A stretch of DNA of 64,000 nucleotides from an uncultured Pontibacter sp. (GTDB taxonomy: Bacteria > Bacteroidota > Bacteroidia > Cytophagales > Hymenobacteraceae): NCBI GenBank assembly GCA_947499125.1, contig CANMMP010000003.1, positions 601,748-665,747 of the forward strand. Reading direction: 5' to 3'. A model generated the notes under the pieces. The model was not told the origin of the DNA. It ran no database searches and saw only the letters and a program-made list of their open reading frames with translations. The stretch's first letter is position 1; every line of letters starts with the position of its first letter. Below are positions 1-9,321 of the stretch, piece by piece. The translations under genes were made by a program, and so were the position numbers.

Positions 1-351
1 AGACTAGTCGCAAAAACATATGGGACATATAAAGTAGAGGTGATTACAAATGGGTGTATTGTGTCTAGGATATACCGACACACAGTCACAGGAGTAAAGG
101 ATGATTTAGTGCCCGGAGTTATGGTGTTCCCAAATCCTGTTTTAAATGAGATTACTATAATATCTGAAGAGACACCTGTGAATTATATATGGATATACGA
201 TAATACAGGGCAACTAATCAAGGAAATTCATCTAAAGACGGGCTATAAAGAAAAAATACTTAATATGAGAGATTTAGTGCCAGGGTTATATTTTGTCAAG
301 TTAGCAGTTACAGGTGACAAGACATCTTTGCATAAGTTTGTAAAGCAATAG
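1..351 (+). CDS. C-terminal end of a T9SS-secreted protein (type A sorting domain), 5' truncated by window edge
   Basis: The frame is open from base 1, so this is the last 116 codons of a larger gene, not a complete small gene. The first ~20 residues (…GTYKVEV.TNGC…) look like the end of an immunoglobulin-like repeat. From about residue 40 the sequence PNPVLNEITI, the G-Q-L-I-K-E strand, NMRDLVPGLYFVKL and a terminal KFVKQ match the type A C-terminal sorting domain (TIGR04183 family). That domain directs export through the type IX secretion system and is then removed. The passenger domain is outside the window, so its function is unknown. Confidence 0.88.
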   Translation, partial: RLVAKTYGTYKVEVITNGCIVSRIYRHTVTGVKDDLVPGVMVFPNPVLNEITIISEETPVNYIWIYDNTGQLIKEIHLKTGYKEKILNMRDLVPGLYFVKLAVTGDKTSLHKFVKQ

Positions 352-421
352 TTAAGGGTAGCTTTCATTATTAGAAAACAAACTAAATAATAAGTATATC
401 TTATTTATTGTAGACTTTAAA

Positions 422-449
422 CATGGGTTTAGTAAAGGCTAAACCCATG
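422..449 (+). terminator. Hairpin after the T9SS gene
   Basis: A perfect 11-bp inverted repeat (CATGGGTTTAG / CTAAACCCATG) with a 6-nt loop lies 70 bases after the stop codon. Only a weak T-rich stretch follows, so it could be an intrinsic terminator or an mRNA 3' stabilising hairpin. Confidence 0.5.
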
Positions 450-1131
450 CATCTTTATATGAATTATAAAGCATAATTTTTATATCCTTTACAAGAAGTG
501 TTGTTGAGATAAGTCAATGCTCCTATACTAACTGAATTGTCTAGATGATTACAGCTTGGCAACACAATAAATAAAAAGCTGCTTATCCTATAATGTTAAG
601 ATGTTAGCTTATGAGACAATTATACTCACAGATAATATTATAGTACTAATCTTAAGCAGAATGAATGCCCTATAGGTGGAGGTATTTAGTGGTATGAGTA
701 AGATTTTTCACAATAAACTATTAAGTTATAGTTGTGGAAGCGCTGGAGACAAGAGATATGCGATAGCACATCTGATAAGTTTTACATGCAAATAACTTGG
801 AGGTACTCTATTTTACATAAAATTCTTCATTAAGACCCGCTCTTTCTGATTTGCAACTCGGAAGAATTTACTGCGAGTATTTATAACCCATCCAACACAC
901 CGCCTTTAGCAAAGCAAATTGTCACTTTAAAAGTATAAAATCAGAGAGCAAAAACAAAAAGAGCAATTATACTGTTCGAGACATAAAATAGGTGTGCTGG
1001 ATAAAATTAATATTAAATAATGGATTAATACTGTTTTTGAAGCGTACAACCTTATGATTAGCTTTGTTTACCTATAAATGAGTGTATGTACAATAAGCTA
1101 CATACTAGTAAAAATTGGCTGAGAGGATGTG
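450..1131. other. AT-rich intergenic stretch without recognisable genes
   Basis: No reading frame of convincing length or composition was found on either strand. One imperfect inverted repeat is present: ATCCAACACACC near 890 and GGTGTGCTGGAT near 990, 11 of 12 matching. A purine-rich GAGAGG just before 1132 is the probable ribosome binding site of the next gene. No RNA gene was recognised. Confidence 0.5.
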
Positions 1132-1926
1132 ATGGATGTTATAAAAAGAAACAATGTGCACTTATTTGGCCACGGGAACGAAACACTTATGTTCGGGCAT
1201 GGGTTTGGGTGTGACCAGAATATGTGGCGCTATGTTACGCCAGCTTTTCAGCAGCATTACAAGATCTTGCTCTTCGACCATGTAGGTGCAGGAGAATCCG
1301 ACACATCTGCCTACGACAAGAACAAGTATGGCACCCTGAACGGCTATGCATCCGATATGATCGAGATTTGCAGAACCCTTGAATTAGACGATATCATATT
1401 TGTAGGGCATTCGGTGAGCGCTATGATGGGCATACTGAGTTCGATAAAAGATCCTGATATCTTTGATAAATTGATATTGATCGGGCCTTCGCCGTGCTAC
1501 CTTAACGATGGCGATTATGTGGGCGGCTTTGATCGTGCTGATATACTGACCATGCTGTCTTATATGGAGCAGGATTACTATACCTGGGCCGATACGTTTG
1601 CACCACTGATAATGGGAAACTTTAATAATCCATCGTTAAGTGAAGAGCTTGTGCAAAGCTTTTGCGATACAGATTCTGATATTGCGAAGCACTTCGCTAA
1701 AGTTGCTTTTCTGTCAGATAATCGACCGGACCTGCCCAAGCTACAAGCGGATTCATTAATTATGCAGTGTTCGGAAGATGTGATCGCTCCCCTGGAAGTT
1801 GGAGATTTTGTGCACCAGGCAATTAAAAATTCTACTCTCGTCAGGTTAAAAGCAACCGGGCATTGCCCAAACCTAAGTGCTCCTTTAGAGATAATTGAAG
1901 TGATGGAAGACTATCTGAAAGAATAG
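1132..1926 (+). CDS. Alpha/beta hydrolase of the RsbQ / DWARF14-KAI2 type
   Basis: The 264-residue protein matches the length and layout of RsbQ (269 aa in Bacillus subtilis), the hydrolase partner of the PAS phosphatase RsbP in stress sigma control, and the related plant receptors KAI2/D14. Visible landmarks are the oxyanion segment GHGFGCDQNMW near residue 23, the nucleophile elbow GHSVS near 93-97, an acid-containing strand CSEDVIAP and the catalytic histidine in ATGHCPNLSAP near the C-terminus. ATG at 1132 is preferred over the overlapping GTG at 1129 because GAGAGG lies 5 bases upstream. No rsbP-like gene is adjacent, so its partner and substrate are unknown. Confidence 0.85.
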   Translation: MDVIKRNNVHLFGHGNETLMFGHGFGCDQNMWRYVTPAFQQHYKILLFDHVGAGESDTSAYDKNKYGTLNGYASDMIEICRTLELDDIIFVGHSVSAMMGILSSIKDPDIFDKLILIGPSPCYLNDGDYVGGFDRADILTMLSYMEQDYYTWADTFAPLIMGNFNNPSLSEELVQSFCDTDSDIAKHFAKVAFLSDNRPDLPKLQADSLIMQCSEDVIAPLEVGDFVHQAIKNSTLVRLKATGHCPNLSAPLEIIEVMEDYLKE

Positions 1927-2218
1927 TTGTCATTATCTTACATGCTGAATTAGGTACAAGTGTAGTGAACTTCAATTAGGGATCCTTACATCTTTCGGAT
2001 TTCTGATCCAACTTTCCATCCACTTTAGCAATAAAGAATACTACAGCATAAGTATAACAGCAAAGTTTAAATCTTTAAACTATCCGTTTTCAGGCTGCAA
2101 AATTTAAAAGTGCAAGAAAAGCAAAAGAGGTTTATGCTTGTGCTATTAGTTTCTGTAAGTAAATAGATGCCGAACTTCTGTTAACTTTACTTAAAATTTA
2201 ATTTTTCAGAAGTTGGAT

Positions 2219-3712
2219 ATGCTTAAGTTCTCTTCCCCTGAGAAGTGGGGTATGTATACGGTCTTTATTCTGGTTGGCGTGTATACGCTGGCCCCCTTCT
2301 TATTTTTAAATTTATATAACAATCCGGCCACTGATGATTATTTTTTCGCTGTACGCGATACAGAAACCAGTTTCTGGGAATCTCAACTATATTATTTCCT
2401 TAACCATTCAGGGCGCTTTTTTGCAACAGCTATAGTACGTCTTAACCCTCTTACTTATCAATCTTTTATAGGCTATAAGATTTACTCTTTATGCTTTATG
2501 CTTTCGTTTATAGGAGCAGCCTGGTTACTCATCTACCAACTGTTTAAAGACTATTTCTCTACAACTAAATTGCTCGCATTGCTGGCTATACTGGTTTGTG
2601 TATACCTTATTCAAATGCCAAACATTTCGCAGGGTATTTACTGGTTTACCGGGTATATGACCTTTCAGGTGCCTAATTTGATGTTCCTGCTTTTTTGGGT
2701 TTGTATCTCCATGTTTCATAATAGCCAAAGCAGAAAAAGAGATGTTGTCTATTTAGTGGTTGCAGCATTGTTAGCCATTGCCATTATAGGGTCCAATGAA
2801 ATGACATTAATTATGCTGATGTCATCGTTGTTGCTATACCTGATAAGCTTTTGGCAGAAGGAAAAGCCTAAGCGCAATTACTTATTGGTGCTGTTTATAG
2901 TTTGTTTAATTATCAGCCTTATTGTTGTATTAGCACCGGGTAATTATATCCGGATGGAGAAAGAAAGAAGCTCTGTTTCTTTTATTGAAGCGGCCTTAGG
3001 AGCTATAGTATTTACAGGTGTCGGGCTTTACAAATGGGGGATAGTATTACTTGTAATGTCCCTTATTTATACTTTTTTATGGGGAATTCCTGTTTCAGAA
3101 AAAGTTAAGAACAGCAGTATATTTAAGCTTCCTTTTTTACTATTAATAGTATGGTTCTTTTCTACGATAGCTCTTATGAACTTTGTATACACATGGTCTG
3201 CTGGTGAGAGGGCCGTAACAAGAGTAGAAAATGTGATCTACTTTTTCTTTGTGGTCGGGTGGGTTTACATTCTTCAGTACATTATAAATAAGCATCTTGC
3301 AGGCGAAAAAGGAGAAAGATTACTGTCTTTTACTATAGTGCCTAAGACAGCTTTTGCAATCTTCTTTTTACTGCTGACCGATGTAAATAATAATATCAGC
3401 ACGGCATATCTCGACTTATTGTCGGGAAGAGCGGAGCAATTTGATGATGAACTTAAAGCCCGCTATTCCTATTTAAAATCTGATGCATGTTATAACTGTG
3501 CTATAGATCCCATCTCTACTCTTCCGAAATCTCTGTACATACATCACATGCTACCCGTTGAGGAACTTGATGAAATGGGTATTAGAGGGGCATTCGTGGA
3601 TTACTGGGGAAAAAATTCTGTTACCTTAAATGGTCCGACTCCTGAAGCAGTAGATAATATGGATGCAGTTAAAAACTTAGGTAAAAAGATACAGCATAAA
3701 CTTGTAAAGTAG
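2219..3712 (+). CDS. Multi-pass inner-membrane protein, DUF6056-like
   Basis: A 497-residue protein with roughly ten hydrophobic segments spread over residues 13-390, then a soluble tail of about 110 residues. The first periplasmic loop carries NNPATDDYFFA, an acidic DD motif placed like the DD/DE motifs of GT-C-fold lipid-linked glycosyltransferases. The family resemblance is to DUF6056 proteins, which are often predicted to be such transferases. ATG 2219 is chosen over an in-frame TTG at 2213. No adjacent polysaccharide genes support a pathway, so the function is inferred only from topology. Confidence 0.7.
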   Translation: MLKFSSPEKWGMYTVFILVGVYTLAPFLFLNLYNNPATDDYFFAVRDTETSFWESQLYYFLNHSGRFFATAIVRLNPLTYQSFIGYKIYSLCFMLSFIGAAWLLIYQLFKDYFSTTKLLALLAILVCVYLIQMPNISQGIYWFTGYMTFQVPNLMFLLFWVCISMFHNSQSRKRDVVYLVVAALLAIAIIGSNEMTLIMLMSSLLLYLISFWQKEKPKRNYLLVLFIVCLIISLIVVLAPGNYIRMEKERSSVSFIEAALGAIVFTGVGLYKWGIVLLVMSLIYTFLWGIPVSEKVKNSSIFKLPFLLLIVWFFSTIALMNFVYTWSAGERAVTRVENVIYFFFVVGWVYILQYIINKHLAGEKGERLLSFTIVPKTAFAIFFLLLTDVNNNISTAYLDLLSGRAEQFDDELKARYSYLKSDACYNCAIDPISTLPKSLYIHHMLPVEELDEMGIRGAFVDYWGKNSVTLNGPTPEAVDNMDAVKNLGKKIQHKLVK

Positions 3713-3842
3713 TGGAGGTTTTTAAACTATAGACACTCCGTTTCTTTACCCTTTTAGATTTGTAATCCGATATTTAAACCACCGCCCGTATATTGTACTA
3801 CTATAAAAGTATAAGAACTGATGGTGCAAGTATAGCCTAACT

Positions 3843-4895
3843 CTACTTCAGAATCGCTTTTATCATTTGCGGATCGTTTTGCAGGGTGCGGAGGTTTTGT
3901 TTTAGCTGTTCCAGTTCGTTGTTCAGGTCTTCTTTAGCGGATTTGAATTTCTGGTTCATTTGCTTGGGAGAGCCACAGAAACGGGTATAAAAACCAGCAT
4001 TGGGACCGTTTACCAGTTCCTGGAATTCTGCTTTTAACTCATCCAGCTGGTCGGTCAGTATCTTAACATAGTATTCCAGTTGCTCATCCTGCAGCGTGTC
4101 CAAGGGCTGGCCCTGTTCCTGCATAAACTCCATTTGCAGGCGTAGCAATTCAAAGAAATCGTCGTGGTGGTAGGCCTGGGTTACGCGTTTCATAGCTTCT
4201 TCTTTCCAGGCACGTTTGGTTTCGTCGCGCTCTTTATCGGGGTGCAGTTGTTTAGCGAGTTCGGTATAAACACGGCGGCTGGCTTTACTGATGTTGCTGA
4301 GCTCGGCTTTTGCTTTGGCCTCTTTCGCTAACTGGGCTTTCGTTTTGCGATTCTTCTGCCGGTTCTGTTTTTCCTGTTCGCGCTGTTCATGTTCCCGGTC
4401 AAGCTGGGCTTGTATGCGTTCAAAATCGTCCAGGTCATCATCTATAGTTGGCTTGTCTTCAGCTATAATTTCATCCTGTACTTCGGAGGTAAAAGTGGTG
4501 CGCTCGTAGTAAGTAAATTCGGCATATCGGTCGTGGAGCGCTATCATGTCGCGGCGCTCATAGTTCGAGATCAGGTCGAACGTGATGTTCTCTATCAGGG
4601 CAGATATTTTCAACTTTTCCCGGATACTGAAGATATTAAGAGAAAAGGCATCGTCCAGGAGGTAAGCTAATTCTACACGTTTCTCGAGTTGCTGTTCTAT
4701 AATAGGGCGCAGTTCTTTTTCGACACGCTTGTGGGCCAGGTTTATACTTTCGCGCCTGGTAATTATTTCTTTTTTAAGCAGTTCTATCTGTTCCGACTTC
4801 TGGTTAAACTCCTGCTGCAGCTTACTCAGTTTTCGTTCAGCTGATGTAGCTATCTGAGGGGTGAGGTTGGGAGCAGGTTTGTTGGAGCCGAGCAT
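3843..4895 (-). CDS. J-domain protein with coiled-coil N-terminus
   Basis: This 350-residue protein begins with a long charged, heptad-like region (residues 20-75) and a second Glu/Lys/Gln-rich helix (155-205). A J-domain-like segment follows, with the diagnostic HPD at 218-220 inside KQLHPDKERDETKRAW. A further coiled coil fills the C-terminus. J domains stimulate DnaK ATPase, so this is probably a specialised Hsp70 co-chaperone. The Gly/Phe and zinc-finger regions of DnaJ are missing, so it is not the housekeeping DnaJ. Its client is unknown. It is followed 51 bases away on the same strand side by the ABC exporter gene. Confidence 0.75.
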   Translation of the reverse strand: MLGSNKPAPNLTPQIATSAERKLSKLQQEFNQKSEQIELLKKEIITRRESINLAHKRVEKELRPIIEQQLEKRVELAYLLDDAFSLNIFSIREKLKISALIENITFDLISNYERRDMIALHDRYAEFTYYERTTFTSEVQDEIIAEDKPTIDDDLDDFERIQAQLDREHEQREQEKQNRQKNRKTKAQLAKEAKAKAELSNISKASRRVYTELAKQLHPDKERDETKRAWKEEAMKRVTQAYHHDDFFELLRLQMEFMQEQGQPLDTLQDEQLEYYVKILTDQLDELKAEFQELVNGPNAGFYTRFCGSPKQMNQKFKSAKEDLNNELEQLKQNLRTLQNDPQMIKAILK

Positions 4896-4946
4896 ATAAT
4901 AAAAGTATAAACAGGTATAATAGGTACGAAATGTAAAAGTACGGTT

Positions 4947-6704
4947 TTAGCGTATCAACTCCACTTTACGTTCCCCGATCTGCTGACGCCACATAGCATA
5001 GTATAAACCTTTTTGCTCGAGCAGTTCTGTGTGGGTGCCATGTTCTACAATTTTGCCACGTTCCAGCACAAAAATAGTATCGGCGTGCATAATGGTGCTC
5101 AGGCGGTGGGCAATAAGTATAGTTATCTGCTCCCGCGATGCGGATATTTCCCGAACTGTGCTGGTAATTTCTTCTTCAGTCAGCGAGTCGAGGGCAGAGG
5201 TAGCTTCATCGAAAATGAGCAGGCGCGGGTTGCGGATAAGGGCACGGGCAATAGATAAACGCTGCTTCTCGCCTCCCGACATTTTCAAACCGCCCTCGCC
5301 TATTTGTGTATGAATTCCTTTCTCGGAGCGGGACAGCAGGTTAGTTGCCGAGGCTTTCTGCAGGGCGGCCATCACCTCTTCATCGGTAGCGTCGGGTTTT
5401 ACATATTGCAGGTTCTCTTTTATGGTGCCCGAAAACAGGTTGGTTTCCTGGGTTACAAAGCCAAGTTGCCGGCGCGCTTCGTTCAGCCATATCTCGTGGG
5501 TAGGGTAATTGTTATAGTATACTTCGCCGCTAACCGGCTTATACAAACCTACCAGTAGCTTTACCAACGTAGATTTACCTGAGCCCGATGGTCCCACAAA
5601 AGCTATGGTATCGCCGGAATTGGCTTCAAATGAAATACCATCCACAGCATTCTGCTTTGCTCCCCTGTGGTGAAATACCACATCCTCAAAACGCAACTGC
5701 TGCAAGGGCCCAATGTCGATGGCCGATTCCGGGCGTGTCTCTATCGGTTTGTTCATCAGCACATCAAAATTTTGTAACGAGGCGTCGGCTTCGCGGTAGG
5801 CAATAATTATAGTGCCGAGGTCCTGCAGCGGCCCAAAAATACTAACCGAAATAAACTGCATCGATATTAACTCGCCCGTCGTTAACACATCCCGGAAAAT
5901 AAGCCACAGCAACGTGAAAAGTATAGATTGCTTTAACAGGTTAAGTGCTGTGCCCTGTAAAAATGAAAGCGTGCGCACCTGCTTTACTTTAGCCATTTCG
6001 AGGTGAAAGATGCGCTCGGTATGTTCCCTCAGGCGACGTATTTCGGGGAAAGTAAGGCCCAGGCTTTTTACTAACTCCACGTTGCGCAACGACTCTGTTA
6101 TCACCCCCGACATTTTGTTGGAAGCCCGGTTTATAGAGCGCTGCATTGTTTTGATCTTTGCACTGAGTAAGCTGGTAAGTCCACCAAGTATAAGTATACC
6201 AATCACGAAAATAGGTGCCAGCGCCCAGTGTTTTGTAACCGCATACCACACCAAAAAACCAATCCCAACCAACGAGGAGAACATGATATTGATGAAGGCA
6301 TTAATAAAGCGCTCGGTGTCGCGGCGTACCCGTTGCAGAATAGAAAGCGTTTCGCCACTGTTCTGGTCGGCATATTCCTGGTAGGAGAGGCGCAGTGTTT
6401 GTTTCAGGCCATCGTTAAATATCTGCACCCCGAATTTCTGCACTACCATATTCGTGAAATACTCCTGGAAGGCCTTTGCCAGCCGCGAGAGCAAAGCAAC
6501 TATAACTGCCAGCAACATCAGCCACAAAGCTCCTTTCACGCGCTCTTCGCTGGTCATGGTAAAAGGCGGCGTGGCGTATTGATCTATTATTTTTCCGAAA
6601 ATGATGGGATCTATAAGAGCCAGTACCTGGCTTGCGCCTGCCAGTACAAGTGAAAGTATAACCAGTCCGCGGTGGGGCTTTAAGTAGTTCCAGAGTACGC
6701 GCAT
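4947..6704 (-). CDS. ABC exporter half-transporter (fused permease and ATPase)
   Basis: The 585-residue protein has an exporter-type membrane domain (helices within residues 15-300) followed by an ATPase domain. Walker A GPSGSGKST is at 371-379, the Q-loop glutamine at 419, the signature as MSGGE at 475-479, Walker B LLIFDE at 495-500 and the switch histidine of AHRLST at 533. The usual LSGGQ is slightly altered, as is common in MsbA/MdlB-type exporters. It probably works as a homodimer moving lipids, peptides or drugs outward. The substrate cannot be read from sequence. Confidence 0.92.
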   Translation of the reverse strand: MRVLWNYLKPHRGLVILSLVLAGASQVLALIDPIIFGKIIDQYATPPFTMTSEERVKGALWLMLLAVIVALLSRLAKAFQEYFTNMVVQKFGVQIFNDGLKQTLRLSYQEYADQNSGETLSILQRVRRDTERFINAFINIMFSSLVGIGFLVWYAVTKHWALAPIFVIGILILGGLTSLLSAKIKTMQRSINRASNKMSGVITESLRNVELVKSLGLTFPEIRRLREHTERIFHLEMAKVKQVRTLSFLQGTALNLLKQSILFTLLWLIFRDVLTTGELISMQFISVSIFGPLQDLGTIIIAYREADASLQNFDVLMNKPIETRPESAIDIGPLQQLRFEDVVFHHRGAKQNAVDGISFEANSGDTIAFVGPSGSGKSTLVKLLVGLYKPVSGEVYYNNYPTHEIWLNEARRQLGFVTQETNLFSGTIKENLQYVKPDATDEEVMAALQKASATNLLSRSEKGIHTQIGEGGLKMSGGEKQRLSIARALIRNPRLLIFDEATSALDSLTEEEITSTVREISASREQITILIAHRLSTIMHADTIFVLERGKIVEHGTHTELLEQKGLYYAMWRQQIGERKVELIR

Positions 6705-6917
6705 GAATTAAAAAATAATGATGGCTTATACGTACGGACGCGGGTTGTGCAGGTATAGCGTAAATGTTAAAGTATAAGAGATTGCAAGTATAAGTTGATC
6801 ATAAGCGCAGCGCTTCAGAGTAAAAACCTGGCAAGACTAACGGGGTAGCGTGATGAGTTATGGCATATTTACGTTTAACCAACTATAAGTTACCGGGAAG
6901 AATGATAACTTAATGCT

Positions 6918-7403
6918 ATGAAACCAACGGTGTTGCGCTACAGACTATCCGAGCCTTTAGGGTTTAGCACGAAAGTGTGTGCTGCTATTATGGTGGCAGG
7001 GGGAGCTGTGCTTAGCTTGACGCAGCCGTTTATAGGTTTAGCACTGGCTGTAGTGGGGTTTCTGCCTTTCCTGTTGTATAAATGCCTCGAAATAAATGTA
7101 TATGAAGGCACTTATAGTATAGGCGTAAATATGTTTGGGCAAATCGTTGGGCGGAAAGAGCCATACCCAGGCGTGAAATGTATCTTCTTGAAGAAAAACA
7201 GAACCATTCATCGGCCTTCGCGGCACTCGTGGCGACAGACCACTTCTACTTCTTTCGATAGTTTTCTTTGGCTGGAAGACGGCACGAAGATCCTGTTGTC
7301 AAAGGATAACAAAAAGGAATTTGCCTTATTAAAAATAACACCATTTGCCCACGAACTGCAGGTAGAAGTACGGGACCTGACTACCCCTTTATCAGAAGTA
7401 TAG
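6918..7403 (+). CDS. Small membrane protein of unknown function
   Basis: A 161-residue protein with two adjacent hydrophobic segments (about 20-36 and 40-56) forming a hairpin, then a soluble region of about 100 residues with beta-strand character (GTYSIGVNMFGQIVGRKEP and DSFLWLEDGTKILLS). The layout resembles bacterial PH-like or YdbT-like membrane proteins, but no family was recognised with confidence. It stands alone, divergent from the ABC exporter. Confidence 0.65.
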   Translation: MKPTVLRYRLSEPLGFSTKVCAAIMVAGGAVLSLTQPFIGLALAVVGFLPFLLYKCLEINVYEGTYSIGVNMFGQIVGRKEPYPGVKCIFLKKNRTIHRPSRHSWRQTTSTSFDSFLWLEDGTKILLSKDNKKEFALLKITPFAHELQVEVRDLTTPLSEV

Positions 7404-7856
7404 TGCTACATAAGTATAAGTCAGGCTCGGGCTTTTATACTTTTCTTAAACCACACACCTAGTATAAGCTTTGTTTGTTCTTCGGAGCTTCAATTAAAAT
7501 AGTTTTCTGCAAAGATTAGCGATGCAGTATTTATACTTATCGCGCTAACTGTCAGCCAGTTTAGAAATGAAAAATTAGATGATGCGCCCTTAGGTAAATT
7601 AAATCAGGGAATGCTATGGGTTTTAGCCAACAAATAAATGTCACTAAAGTATAAGCTACTGAAAAATAATACGATAAAAAGTTAGTCTGTTTTGAAGGCA
7701 TGATCTGCGATCAGAACCCAAAGAATTATAGTGCCTCCCGGTTATGCGCTTCTAAAATATTGATTTAGCTGAGTATATAATCAATATAATATTAACTTTA
7801 ATTTGTATTATTCGTTTATTGGATTAGTTAAAATGTGAAAGCAGCACCTCCCCTCT
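7404..7856. other. Intergenic region, no gene seen
   Basis: 453 bases of AT-rich sequence with several copies of the host words AGTATAA and TATACTT. No reading frame, strong hairpin or TAnnTTTG promoter close to the next start could be supported. Confidence 0.5.
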
Positions 7857-9083
7857 ATGAACTACCAGATACTGCTAAAAAAGGTCGCTAAACGACTTAA
7901 GAAAATAGCGGTACGGATTCTTCCTTACCGCACCCGCTTTCGGCCTGATGGAGTGTGCTTTATACCCTCGCTTGCTTCTGATTCGCAACAAATGCTTGCA
8001 GGTAATGTGCTGGTGCATAGTATTTACCCAAACTACCTTACCACTTTAGATATTTCGGAAGACCTATACCAGGCGTGTTCGGAGTACTGGAAACCACAAC
8101 GCCGCGTAACCACCGATTATATTGTAGTAGAGGTGCCACAGGGCCGTTTGCATACCGACAACGAAAGCAGCATCGCCATTATATCCCGCGACAATAATCT
8201 GATAGATAATGTGTCGCTGAGCCTGGAAGATGGCAAAGTAACAAAGCCTGAAAAAAATAATGTATTTCGCCAACACCTGTTCTCGGAGCCTGCTAAGCTG
8301 GAGGGTACTGTATTTACAATGCTTTCGGGCGGGGCAGGTATAAATAACATAGGGCACTGGTTTTTAGATGTGCTTCCGCGCTTACACCTGTTGCAACAAA
8401 GCGGCCTGTTCGAGGAAGTTGATTGGTTTTTGGTGCCGTCTACCCGCTATAGTTACCAGACCGAAACACTTGAACTGCTCGGCATACCAAAAGAGAAGAT
8501 CATATCGGGAGAAGTATACAGCCATATACAAGCTGACCGGATCATCGCTTCCACAGCGCCGAGAGGTAACCATACGCTGGTGCCTCAGTGGTTGATAACT
8601 TATTTGCGGGAAGCTTTCCTGCCTGTTGTCGCAAACACCCAGGAACAGGAAGTGCAGGCTGATGGGCCGTTGTTGTTTATCAGCCGAAAAGACTCGAAAG
8701 TGCGGAATGTGCTTAATGAGGATGAGCTGCAAAACGTGTTGGGGCAGTATGGCTTTAATACGGTCGTGTCGAGTAACTTCACTATTTCAGATAAGGTCAG
8801 GATATTCTCCCAGGCAAGATTTGTTCTTTCGCCAACTGGTGCCGGGCTGATCAGTATGCTATTCTGCCAGCCGGGTACTAAACTGGTCGAGATCTTTAAT
8901 GAAGGATTTGTTATTGAGCCCTTCTATGACATAGCTACCAAGCTTAACTTAGATTACAACTATATTATCTGTAAGTCGCAAGGCAAAAAAGCGAGAAACG
9001 CCGCCCAGGGGCAAAAAGGCCATCTTATTGTAGAAACCGAAAAGGTGGAAGAGCTTCTGGAGCAACTGGTAAAGCAGGCTTGA
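7857..9083 (+). CDS. Glycosyltransferase family 61 protein (DUF563)
   Basis: The 408-residue protein has the GT61 core. NIGHWFLDVLPRLHLL near residues 163-178 is the conserved GHxxxDxLPR-like helix. FISRKDSKVRNVLNE near 275-289 and VLSPTGAGLISMLFCQPGTKLVEIF near 326-350 form the donor-binding half. GT61 enzymes add xylose, GlcNAc or other sugars to glycans and are common in bacterial surface-polysaccharide loci. No signal peptide is seen, so it probably works in the cytoplasm. The gene is isolated, so the acceptor is unknown. Confidence 0.85.
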   Translation: MNYQILLKKVAKRLKKIAVRILPYRTRFRPDGVCFIPSLASDSQQMLAGNVLVHSIYPNYLTTLDISEDLYQACSEYWKPQRRVTTDYIVVEVPQGRLHTDNESSIAIISRDNNLIDNVSLSLEDGKVTKPEKNNVFRQHLFSEPAKLEGTVFTMLSGGAGINNIGHWFLDVLPRLHLLQQSGLFEEVDWFLVPSTRYSYQTETLELLGIPKEKIISGEVYSHIQADRIIASTAPRGNHTLVPQWLITYLREAFLPVVANTQEQEVQADGPLLFISRKDSKVRNVLNEDELQNVLGQYGFNTVVSSNFTISDKVRIFSQARFVLSPTGAGLISMLFCQPGTKLVEIFNEGFVIEPFYDIATKLNLDYNYIICKSQGKKARNAAQGQKGHLIVETEKVEELLEQLVKQA

Positions 9084-9288
9084 TTATCTATACTTTCCCC
9101 ATCATAATTTCCCCGTCAATGTTATAACTGGCAACTGTTTATGTCAGGTTGCAAACGTACCTTTCCTCTCATCAAACTATAAAAGCGGCTAACTATAGCC
9201 TGTAAGCAAAGTATAAATAAGGCAATGGCCAAAACTTTTTGCGTACTTACAACTTTAAAGGTCATCAAACAGATAGAATTATACTTTG

Positions 9289-9296
9289 TATCTTTG
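9289..9296 (+). promoter_or_regulatory. hemH promoter -7 element (TATCTTTG)
   Basis: It matches the Bacteroidota -7 consensus TAnnTTTG and would place the transcript start near 9301, a 21-base leader before hemH. A good -33 TTTG at the expected 19-base distance is not present. Confidence 0.6.
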
Positions 9297-9321
9297 CAAC
9301 CTATAAGCAGTTATACTTTCC

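Noticed and set aside
450..1131. Possible hidden gene or structured RNA in the first gap
   Set aside because: Stop codons are dense in all frames and no tRNA, riboswitch or strong fold was recognised; only one loose inverted repeat was seen.
5989..6653. Several 80-140 codon open frames overlapping the ABC exporter
   Set aside because: They lie wholly inside a gene with complete exporter motifs, and their products have no domain signals and skewed composition.
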